From Luzula sylvatica (lineage: Eukaryota; Streptophyta; Magnoliopsida; Poales; Juncaceae): DNA of 64,000 nucleotides. Under the pieces are notes generated by a model. That model was not told where the DNA came from. It searched no databases and worked only from the letters and a program-made list of their open reading frames with translations. Position numbers and translations under genes: made by a program. Numbering within the stretch: the first letter of the stretch is position 1; each line of letters opens with the position of its first letter. Positions 11,504 to 20,880 of this stretch are shown here, piece by piece. The stretch spans positions 19,126,862 to 19,190,861 of the forward strand of contig OX326959.1 of NCBI GenBank assembly GCA_946800325.1, in the 5' to 3' direction.

Positions 11504-12797
11504 TTACGAAGGAGTAAATTCTTTCAATGACAACAAGGTTTCGACATAAAGATTGCGATGCACCTGGATCCATTCTTTCCCCGTACCGAAATCGAGATGA
11601 TAATTTCTAGGGTTCTCTTGATCTTCAGAATAATTATTCTGAGCCATGTTTGAAATAGGAATGAAATACATGGTATGCCAAATAACGAAGTTAACCAATG
11701 GACCGATGCCCTTCCAAAAACAATCAACATAATCTTCGCTGGCTGAACGAAGCTCTGCAAATTCAAAATTCATGGTGTAATTCTTCGAAATTGGATTACT
11801 CGAGCTCGGTTTTTCGATCTTAGAAATAATATACGAACGATCTAGTGTTGACTGACAGAACACGAGAAGCCATTCTTCTGTTAGTTTCACTCGTAACAAA
11901 ATATCTGATTCAATCGTCAATTTGAATTTCCTGTACTTCTCACTTGCAAGATCTAATGTTGCGATTGAGTTTTCACCCTCGATTTTACAATACATGGACC
12001 CACAAGCAAAAATTACCGATCTAGGTTGACAGTGAAAATTCATATCATCGAGTAAACTCCATGACCATGATGATAATGAGAAAATCTAAGTTCAAAAAGA
12101 TTAACTAAGTTAATTAGCAAATGATTTATATAATGAAGAGCTAAAATAATTGTTCCGCAGTACACGTTCTTACGGCCTTGTATTAATTCGTTGATGGTAG
12201 AAATTCGATGGATACATCTTGAAAATAGTAAGAATACTCGTCAATTGCCAGGTGGGTAGACTCGGGGAGAAGAATTCTTTCTCGGGTTAAAGGATTATAA
12301 ATCACGATATTTCCATCTCCCTCGTCATCGAAAATACAAACGAAACCATTGCATGATTCTGAAACCTGATAATCTTCTTGTAATGGCTTTGGCAATACCT
12401 CTCGAGAGATCAACAACCTTAATAAAAGAAGAAGAAAATATTATGCTAAAATTTATGGTATACAAGATCTCACATACCCTAATCCTAACTTCGATATTTA
12501 CAAAAAAAAATCTACCTTTCACGAGGCACCATCGACGAATCAAGGGTCTCCATGTGGAATCCCATGATAATCTTCCGTGAAAGAAACAATGTTGTTATGC
12601 TTTTGGCTTGTGCGATTAAAATGGAGTTTCGCAAAGGAGTGTTCATATGTTAAGCTATTCCATAACTTAAAAACCGCGCGAAATTCGACGAGAGGCCTAC
12701 CTGGTAACCATGTTAATATCTCTCTTTGGATGTCATGACGAAGAAATATAACATCTCCTCTTTGAACCCTTTTGTTCATTTTCTTCCATTGTTTCAA
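11504..12797 (-). pseudogene. Decayed F-box protein gene (F-box plus F-box-associated domain)
   Basis: The first stretch, starting at 12797, carries an F-box (HDIQREILTWLPGRPL, then FKLWNSLTYEHSFAKLHF), the motif that binds SKP1 in SCF ubiquitin ligases. Later stretches match the F-box-associated region: SCNGFVCIF, IVIYNPLTRERILLP, LSSWSWSLLDD and a final YVETLLSL. They lie in different frames: 12797-12540 ends at a stop, about 12543-12400 continues in another frame, 12416-12183 is back in the first and is cut by a TAA exactly where the family has D in its DYKVVR motif (here stop-YKAVR), and 12043-11504 is in the third frame. At least two stops and two or more frame changes separate the pieces. 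Plant F-box genes of this type are often intronless, so decay is more likely than introns. A 23-bp piece of it recurs at about 12989-13011. Confidence 0.8.
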
Positions 12798-12960
12798 GGA
12801 GATTCAGAACAAAAAATAATTTTGAAGATTTAAGCAAGGAGATAAATCATGTATGGAAGTAATAGGAAGGGTGAAAAGAGTTACAATGTATAATTAGGAA
12901 ACTATAACTTGAGAAGATGTGAATAATGAAATTACGATGGTTAAATAGATAACAAATATT

Positions 12961-13072
12961 AAGAATAATGTTAGGCACCTAGATTTTGAATATCTGATTC
13001 AATCGTCAATTGGAATGCCACGTATACAGCTAGGTGAATTCTAGATACAAAATCTAATTGTGTAACATTATT
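12961..13072. mobile_element. 112-bp MITE-like element with 8-bp duplication CAAATATT
   Basis: Inverted ends (AATAATGTTA at 12964-12973 against TAACATTATT at 13063-13072, followed inward by AGATTTTG and CAAAATCT) bound a 112-bp block. CAAATATT occurs directly before (12953-12960) and after it (13073-13080), an 8-bp target duplication as made by hAT transposases. Inside is a 23-bp match to the neighbouring F-box pseudogene. Confidence 0.55.
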
Positions 13073-13080
13073 CAAATATT

Positions 13081-13896
13081 AATGATGTGCAACTCTCGTT
13101 TTGTTTATCAACAAGTCATTTCCATTTGTCTTGTATCAAAATAAATTAAAAAACTAAAATAGCAAAATAAACCTAGTATTGCAGTGATGACAATTGATTC
13201 AATAATTACTATATAATATAAATAACACTAGAAGTAACAATACCCTTTGTGTTATATCAACAATGAAGTTTATTCACTAAAATAAAAAAATTAATAACTT
13301 TTACTCCAATTTTACTTTGGTCAAAGTAGAGATCAAAAATTCACAAAGTGATTCAATTATTTTGCTTGTATCTGATATATCCAGTTTTGCTATTTAACAA
13401 AAATAACAAAAAAAAACATTTGAAGGGTAAAAAAAAACATAATGCTGATTCTCAATTTGGGTATCAACATCTCCCTCGTAACAAAAACCCTAAAAAAATA
13501 CAAAAAAAAACAGTTAAATCTATCTTTTTTGCAAATAATAAAGTAATAATAATCAGGGTTAATAATGGCCAGTATCAATTTTTGTATTAAATATATAAAG
13601 AATAAAAATATATATTGATATAAATCCCTCAGAATGCCTATTCTCCACATGACACGAATTATGGTCTCCTCACCTCGAAAATAATATATTCTTTCGAGGG
13701 AGCACCAAAAATTCACGAATTGAAATATACATTTCAGATTACTAAATTGCTCATCACAGGGATTCATCTTTTAAAAATACATAAATCCAAATTTCATTTA
13801 CCACCAAAACCAATTCCTCTTACCACCATTCCAACACACCAAAAAAATAAATAAATAAGATAAAATTCAGTTCGACATTTTACCTCTTAATAATCT
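13081..13896. other. AT-rich DNA between the F-box pseudogene and mS23, including the mS23 3' region
   Basis: AT-rich with no protein frame supported; short A and T runs near 13408-13520. The 3' UTR of the minus-strand mS23 gene lies at the right end, but no clear poly(A) signal was picked. Confidence 0.4.
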
Positions 13897-14518
13897 TCAC
13901 CGATATTGACCCCCCGAATACCCACCACCTCCTCCTCCTCCACCAACACCACCACTAAATCCACCACCGCCGCCACCACCGCCTCGATTAAACCCACCGC
14001 CACCACCACCACTAGATCCACCGCCACCACCACCTCGATTAAACCCACCACCACCAAAACCACCACCCATAAAACCACCATCACTAAAACCCCCACGATT
14101 AAATCCTCCTCCACCACCAAAACCACCCTCTCTAAAACCACCACCACCACCACCACCCTCCCTAAAACCACCTCTTCCACCAAAACCACCACCACCCTCT
14201 CTAAAACCACCACCAGGGCCGGTGCCGGCGGCAGCTCCGGTGCCATAACCCATGGCCTCAGCACGTTCGAGCAAGAAGGTTTCTCTCTCCTCCTTCATCT
14301 TCTTCGCAATCTCAACCACCTTTGGGTTGAAGAATCGTTCTTTGACAAACTTTCTCTCCTCCTTTTGGATCTCCTTCAACGCATTCGGATACGGGTCTCG
14401 AGGAGGCTTTTTGCCCAGTAATTTCCTCACTTCTTTTAGTTCCTTGTATGCCTTTTTCTTTTCTTTCTTCTCCTCCAAGTATTCCATCTATAAAAAACGA
14501 AACGAAAATTAGTAAATC

Positions 14519-14549
<31 letters not shown>

Positions 14550-15247
14550 ACATCAGCAACAGCGACGGCTTCATCGTCACTGACACCTTGTCCTTTTAGT
14601 TCCAAAACACGTGAAGCAAAAATACGAGCAGGTGGTGAGTCAAAATCTTTCAACCTGTTCATAATGTATTATTTATGGGATTGAGAAAATATTGCGGAGA
14701 AAGAAAGGAAAAAGACAAGAAGAATTACTTGATGGGATCGTGATAGAGAGAATCAGGATGTAATCGAAAAAATCGATTCACAAAAATATCTTCAGGAAGC
14801 TCGATTTTCTTTATTTTTCCATCTGTTCGAGGAAATGTCACTGGCGGAGCCCTAATTACAAATTTGATAAAAAAAAGAAAGAAAGTTAGAACCTTTATTA
14901 CAGAAAATAAGGGCCTCAAATCAATCTCATCTAGAAAGTGTACATAAACCCTATTTTTCAATTAAAAAAAATCCATAAATTACAAAATAATAATGATAAA
15001 TACAGAGAAAAAGAAAACCAAGTAATCACATTTGTAAAATAGCAAAAGGGGGGCGTTAAAGCTGGAAATGGAGAATTGGAGATCTCGTTTGAAAGATTGA
15101 CAAATAAAATGAAGGTAAATCAAAATCTGAAAATGAGGGGAGTGAAAATTACTGTTCCATGGCTTTGAGCCATAGTGGAGTTGGCTTGGCCAAACCCTTT
15201 ACGAGCTTCTTCGCTTTTGTGAGCAGATCGCCTCGCATGTACGACAT
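13897..15247 (-). CDS. mS23: Mitochondrial small-subunit ribosomal protein mS23, 4 exons, with glycine-rich C-terminal tail
   Basis: Exons on the minus strand are 15247-15153, 14851-14729, 14654-14552 and 14487-13897. They join with GT-AG introns and correct phase into 303 aa. The N-terminal part is the conserved plant mS23 sequence: MSYMRGDLLTKA, then LWLKAMEQAPPVTFPRTDG, KKIELPEDIFVNRFF, DPIKLKDFDSPPARIF, VLELKGQGVSDDEAVAVADM and KKPPRDPYPNALKEIQKEER. It is a structural protein of the mitoribosome small subunit. From about residue 188 to the end the protein is a glycine-rich tail with repeats of the type GGGFREGG, GGFNRGG and GGGGG. The family core ends near residue 185, so the tail is an extension; FNRGG/FREGG repeats resemble RNA-binding RGG-like regions. 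The start is the ATG that gives the family N-terminus. Two site II motifs lie about 90-110 bp upstream, as in many mitochondrial protein genes. Confidence 0.92.
14519..14545. repeat. (GA)n microsatellite in the last intron of mS23
   Basis: About 13 uninterrupted GA units lie in the intron between exons 3 and 4, directly next to the donor site of exon 3. Confidence 0.95.
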
Positions 15248-15325
15248 CTCTCTTCTCCTCTCTCTTCTCTCTCTCAAAGCGGCTCTCAGCTGAGAGAGAC
15301 GATGTTAAAGTGTGCCATATAAAAG

Positions 15326-15354
15326 GTTGGGCTATTTGGGCCTTGTATTGGGCC
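15326..15354 (-). promoter_or_regulatory. Site II (TGGGCC/GGCCCA) promoter elements of mS23
   Basis: TGGGCC occurs at 15337-15342 and 15349-15354, with a partial TTGGGCT at 15326-15332, roughly 80-110 bp upstream of the mS23 start codon. Site II elements bound by TCP transcription factors are typical of plant nuclear genes for mitochondrial and ribosomal proteins. The motif is seen; its use is inferred from its position and the gene product. Confidence 0.6.
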
Positions 15355-15399
15355 ATAGAAGTTTGTAAGAGCATTACAATATTGCTAAAATTAAACATT

Positions 15400-16866
15400 T
15401 AAGAGGGCGTAACACGATACGGAATATCGTATTCGACATAATACGAATACGACGATACGATAATTTTTTAAATAAATAAGACAAATACATATATTATATA
15501 TAATATTTTATTATTTTATTAATTGTAATTTATATATTTCATATTATTATATATTATATGTTTGACATAAAATAAAAATTTATTTTTAGAAAAATAACTT
15601 TGTACTAAGTAAATATTTATTTTATTTAGTTATTTAGTTATGTATTACTCATTTATTCCAATTTTTAATTTTAATTTTAATTTTTCAAATAGATTTTTTT
15701 ATACGTAGAAGTATCCGACAAGTATCCGCTATTATTTTAAAATAAAATATTCGGATACGTCTTGTGGAGTATTTGATACGTATCCGACGAGTATCTAACG
15801 AGTATCGGTGTTCGATATTGTATCTGATACGATACGTCTTGTTTTTTGAAGTATCCGTGCAACAAAGGTAAAAAGTTACTTTCATTAATTAAATTTTAAA
15901 TAGTTCACAAAAGTGACCCAGGTATTGTTAGTACAATTTATTAGTTCTTTTTTCCATTATAAATACAAATAATGTACTAGTTTTGAATCTTCGACAGTCA
16001 ACGAGGAATACAAAGATGCTGCGATGATTAATATTATGTTGATAGATTTTGATCATTTGAAACCATTTGAGAGATGAACCTTAACTCGCTCAACTAAAAT
16101 ATGCTTGAATGAATTAATATTATGTTTGTATTGTATTCATAATTTAAATTTTCGTATTTAAATAAATGTGGGAATACAAACATAACTAAATATTCCAATT
16201 GATTTTCTCCGATATCCCATTTCTTTTGCTGGAAACCAAATTGCTTGTGATAAGTTAGCATGTATACACGCACACTTTTTTAATAGAGCGCTGAGTATTC
16301 GCATATAGAAAATTGTGTATTGGTAAGATGTAAATATATATTGTCCAGTTTAAGAACATACAGTGTGTGATCAGGTCATTCTTAATAAATGATTCTCACG
16401 CAACTAACTTTTTTTTTTTGTGTGGAGAAATTTACCCCTCCCATTAAATTTACACCATTTTTGAGCCAAACCAGGAGGCCACGTCATCCACTACTGTTCA
16501 CCCTCTTCAGCGTACTGTTCACATCATTTTACTGTTCACTGAATTTAGTGTTCATATTTTTACTGTTCACAGATATTTTTTTTGGGTACCGATTTGCGTC
16601 TTTTATGTTTTTTTGTTTGTCTTTTTTAGAATTTTATTTTATTTCACATGTCTGATATTCTAAATAAAACATTTGAATTTTTCTTTTGGAACTATGATAT
16701 GCTTTCAGGAGGAAAAAAGTTTGTATTTATTACGTAATACTTGTGAGACTATTTAATATCAGACTTTTTTTTTTAATTAACATTTGGATAAAATTGAAAA
16801 GTTTGATTTGTACTTATAACGTTTTAGATAAAATTATTATTTTATGATCATAAAAGATTTTGAAAT
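15400..16866. other. AT-rich intergenic DNA with dispersed short repeats
   Basis: At 15410-15470 and 15700-15860 there are many related GTATCCGA/TACGATAC words in both orientations, probably remains of an old element. At 16488-16575 the word TACTGTTCAC or a close variant occurs about five times. No gene is visible. Confidence 0.4.
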
Positions 16867-16867
16867 A

Positions 16868-16896
16868 TCGCAGCGAAGCGCGAGAAATATTTCTAG
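16868..16896 (+). mobile_element. Putative Helitron 3' terminus
   Basis: The sequence CGCAGCGAAGCGCGAGAAATA runs into TTTCTAG, followed by T. A GC-rich, partly self-complementary stretch a few bases before CTRR and an adjacent T is the signature of Helitron 3' ends, and this wording is common in plant Helitrons. The stem is imperfect and no 5' TC end was identified, so element length is unknown. Confidence 0.5.
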
Positions 16897-19549
16897 TATG
16901 CCAAATACTCCATGATTTATCCGTTTATTACTAGTACTATCGAGTTTAATATGTGTTTCTTAATGTACGTGTTGGTAACGAATATTTAGGTTTTTTAACC
17001 AAATATTTCGTGTCAATTTTATGAGGTTATAAAAGAAAACTTCCAGTACTACTGAGAAGAAGAATATTTATCAGTAGCATTTCTACGTGTAATTTTGTAT
17101 GGAAAAAAAAATTCAAAAAATAACCTAATTTTCATAAATATTCCAAAACTAATTTAGAATTGATTTTTAAAATCCGGTACCATCTGGTTTTTCAAATTCG
17201 GTGGATTAATTAGATTAAATATCCTGATTTGAGGTGCACATAAATTTAGGAAAAAACGTGTTTCATGTCGACAGATTTTACCACTATATTTTCTTTGTAT
17301 TAGTTAACATATGTAATTAACATAATAAATTACACATGTCATATAATTAAGAATTAATTACAATAAAATTAAAGTTAATTTGAGTTCATGAATTTGAATT
17401 AATATAAAGTATAAACTAATTTTTAATTATATATTTATTTAATTATAAAATTAATTAAGTGTGTTGATTATAATATGGATAATTTTGTGTGAAATCTTGG
17501 TGCAATGTAAAATTGCACTTTATTTCATTGCCCATGGACCCGGGTCCGGAGCTTGTCCGATGGGCATTGAACATAATTTTGTCCAAGCACTGAATGAGCC
17601 GTCAGATCTTGTTCATGATAAACTTTGGTCTGATGGAATTTAACCGTTAACTCACTTTCAATATTCCGTGAGTCAAAAATAGAAGCTCATTTATCCTTCC
17701 AATTTCAACGTAGAAAACATAGAAAGTTCCATTCAAGAAATAATGGACATCATCTCTCGTTGTGGTTCTGTTATGAGGTTTTAATTTCGATAAATATTGT
17801 TATAATTTATTGTATTAGTGAAAATTTATGAGGTTTTTACTAGTATGCATCATATGTAAAAGAAAATTGATTTTGGCCCAAGTACGAGGGCACAAATAAG
17901 AATCAAAATTAATGAAAGATGACGATAGTTTGATCTTCATCTGAGGTTACACTCAAGATACAAAAGAAATTGAAATGAAATTGATTACACTCAGAAGTAA
18001 TTTTATTACATAAAAGAATTGAAACTCTGATACACTCAAAAGTATACCCTGAAGTCATACACAAAAGACATTGATCTTTGAAGCTCCTATACTCTACAAA
18101 AACTTTTTACTCTTTATTTTTCTAATAATTACATTAATAAATAATAAGAAAAGAAATTATTTGCACACAAATTATGCTAATTCTCCATCGCGAAATCATG
18201 CCCAACGCCATCTTGTTTTCTTCATGGTTTGTATAAATATAAAATCTTAATAAAAATCAGGTTGATGATGAAACACATGTAATTGAGCAATCAAAAATAG
18301 TAAAATCCAAGGTATAGTGGTATGCCAAATTAGTTGAATGAAAATAGGTAAACCAACTTAATCAGTGGACATATGCTTTCAGCAATCCCTCTAATCCAAT
18401 TGGAACCCCCATTGTATCCTGCCAATTCAATTTTTTTTTCTTGATTTTGTTTCTATCCGGTTCTTCTTCGTAGTCTTGATTTTCGTATTGAATTGATAAA
18501 CTACCAGTCCTAACTAATCAAAATCCAGCTCTAATAGGCCCTAATTGCTCCCAATCATTATACAATCCCTAATTCACCAAAAAACCAGTTCTAAATCACC
18601 AAAAATCACAAAACAATTATCCTTAAATCCAAAAACAGACATGAACGAAGGAAGAGTTACCTCATCATTGATATCACTAAGATAATAAAAGGGCCAAATC
18701 GGAGATGATACAAATATGAGAAAGAAAATAAAGGAAATTTGTCAATCTAGAGAGATTGCGCTCGATCCAGACAACACCAACTCGGGTCGACATAAAGAGC
18801 AGATGAAATTTGATGAAAAAATATTGAGAACCACTCGTCTGGGATTCGTCGACCTTTTTGAGCTTTGTCGCAAGAGGAGCGATAAGAAGGCCATATACGA
18901 GAGAGCCAGCCAAAAAAGAAAGATAAGGAATTTCTTGAGCTTCATCTTCTTGCTTGTGCGAGTTTCATGAAAGGAGGGTCTGTGAAGAAAGAGAAAATCG
19001 ACATTAATGGAGGAAGAAATCCTTCCATCTTTCACAAGAGTGACAAGACCAAAAGTCATAAGGCTATATTTTGTTACTATTTTTGACTAACGACAGCAAC
19101 AGACGGCATGTTAAATGAAATTTCATTACGGTTATCCAAAATGATATCGGACGGTCTACAAAATGCTTGGACGTGATATTGTCCTGTGGGCATTGGACAA
19201 GACCCGATCCCCATGGACCTTTGATAAAAGTGGAAATATTAACTATCTCCGGGATTTCCCCCAACACATTCTTTATATTCTATTTAACAAATTTAATTAA
19301 CATCATAATTTTAAAAATGCATAATTAATAATTAATTAGTATTCATTTATAGGTATTAATTCAAATGAATATTCATTATATGTTAATTAATTATTAATTA
19401 TCTGACATTTATTAATTAGTATGTTAATTAATATGTTATTTAGTACGTAGTGATGTTGTGGTAAAATTTTGGGATTATTGTGTCTAATGTTTTTGGATTT
19501 GTTGACCGGGTTTTATAAGCAGGTGATTTTGGTTCATGTACTAAATCTC
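16897..19549. other. Intergenic DNA, mainly AT-rich, no confirmed gene
   Basis: No recognisable gene. A short segment at about 17525-17650 (CCATGGACCCGGGTC, CTTGTCCGATGGGCATTG, GTCCAAGCA) resembles the reverse complement of about 19090-19215 (CCATGGGGATCGGGTC, CTTGTCCAATGCCCA, GTCCAAGCA), so diverged inverted copies of one old repeat flank this stretch. A small ORF with a hydrophobic N-terminus lies at 18742-18945 and is listed separately. Confidence 0.4.
18742..18945 (-). CDS. Hypothetical 67-aa ORF with a signal-peptide-like N-terminus
   Basis: From the ATG at 18945 the frame reads MKLKKFLIFLFWLALSYM, then another hydrophobic stretch and a short basic segment KRSTNPRR; it ends in a serine-rich tail. 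A lysine-then-leucine/phenylalanine start is what a secretory signal looks like. I checked for CLE, IDA, RGF, PSK and CEP peptide motifs and found none in this frame. The longer frame from 19059 adds no recognisable sequence. It may be a chance ORF. Confidence 0.2.
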   Translation of the reverse strand: MKLKKFLIFLFWLALSYMAFLSLLLRQSSKRSTNPRRVVLNIFSSNFICSLCRPELVLSGSSAISLD

Positions 19550-19557
19550 ATTAAAAC

Positions 19558-20225
19558 TAGGGCTGCAACTTTAGCTCGTGGCTCGTGGCTCGCTCGAGCT
19601 CGACTCGATAATAGTTCGATAATAGCTCGCTCGATATTAACTCGAAATTAAACGAGCCGAGCCGAGCCAGCTCGAACGCTTATTGAGCCGAGCTTGAGCC
19701 AGACTCAGCTCGCTCGTATTAAGCTCGAAATATTTTTGAGCTCGATTTAAAAAATTAAATACTTTTATAATAATTAATTTACATTATATATTGTTATAAT
19801 CATAAAATTTTATAAAGAATTTTTTTATCTCCATAATAATTCCAATTCGGGTTACAACTTAGGTCCTAAAAAAAAATATTAACTAGGGGAGACAAATTAA
19901 TATACCAAGTTCAAATCCTATTTATTTATGTTTTGTGTTGTGTATGTTTGATTTATTATTGTTATGTTTTAAGATATTTTAGTATTTAAAATATTTTATG
20001 TATATTCAAGATTATTATAATTTTTTTAATTAAAATTTCAAGTTATTTTATTAATTGAGCTACTGTTGAGCCGAGCCGAGCTAGCTCGAATTAGAATGAG
20101 CCGAGCTTGAGCTTGAATTTTCAGCTCGAACCATAATTCTAAACGAGCCGAGCCAGCTCGAATAAGTTCCGAGCCGAGCTTGAGCTTGGCACAGCTCGCT
20201 CGAGCTCGGCTCGTTTGCAGCCCTA
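19558..20225. mobile_element. Non-autonomous hAT-type element, 668 bp, TSD ATTAAAAC
   Basis: The block starts TAGGGCTGCAA and ends TTGCAGCCCTA and is flanked by perfect 8-bp duplications ATTAAAAC at 19550-19557 and 20226-20233. Inside both ends are many GCTCG/CGAGC and GAGCCGAGC words in opposite orientation, so the ends can fold over long distances. The terminal wording and 8-bp TSD fit the hAT superfamily. The AT-rich middle encodes no transposase, so it would depend on one supplied elsewhere. Confidence 0.92.
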
Positions 20226-20233
20226 ATTAAAAC

Positions 20234-20871
20234 TCAAACTATTTAATTAAATTAATTAAACTAACTGGTTTTAAGAATCAGTTGAAACCGGATTTTTAAA
20301 ACCAGTTCGGGGTTAATTTTGGAATATTTTGAAAATTTAGGTTATTTTTCGAAAAAAAATTCATACAGGGTCACATGCAGAAATGCTCCTACTTATCATG
20401 TTAAAGTCCTTCGCATTCACTGAGTCATGCCATGGGCGCATTTGATGAATGCAATGAAACTAATGGGTGCAAGTTTATTCATGAAAATCTTTATTAAAAA
20501 AGAACAATAAAGATGGAAATTAATTAATTAATTAGGAGAATACTCGCGCTACTGACGACCATGTAAATTATGTTTTTCATTGTAATACAAATTACAAATT
20601 TATATGATAATATCAATAATATTATCTTAAAATAAAGTTACTAGAATTCATTTATCTATGATTATTCATATGTTTTACAATTATTTTACATTATGATATC
20701 AAAAAATCTCATTTTTTTAATCAAATAATAATACTTATATTAGTGTCATTATATAATAATTTATGAGATTTAATACAATTTTACGAAAAAACATAACAAC
20801 AAATATTATATCATTGTTCACAATAATTTATGAGAGTTAATACAATTTTACGAAAAAAAATAACAACAACA
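20234..20871. other. AT-rich spacer between two DNA transposons
   Basis: AT-rich, non-coding. A segment with AATTTATGAGA, TTAATACAATTTTACGAAAAAA and AACAACAA recurs in two close direct copies (about 20757-20798 and 20825-20866), a small local duplication just left of the Mutator-like element. Confidence 0.45.
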
Positions 20872-20880
20872 AAATTAATA

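Noticed and set aside
11504..12797. Functional F-box gene with introns
   Set aside because: Splice-site candidates such as TTAG|ATTTTC at the third piece exist, but the motif DYKVVR with an in-frame stop and further frame changes are better explained by decay.
13906..14421. Plus-strand 171-aa Thr/Ser-rich ORF
   Set aside because: It is the antisense of the glycine-rich tail of mS23; the minus-strand reading has correct exons and family identity.
18677..19059. CLE- or IDA-like signalling peptide gene
   Set aside because: A hydrophobic N-terminus is present but I found no conserved C-terminal peptide motif in any frame; kept only as a low-confidence hypothetical ORF.
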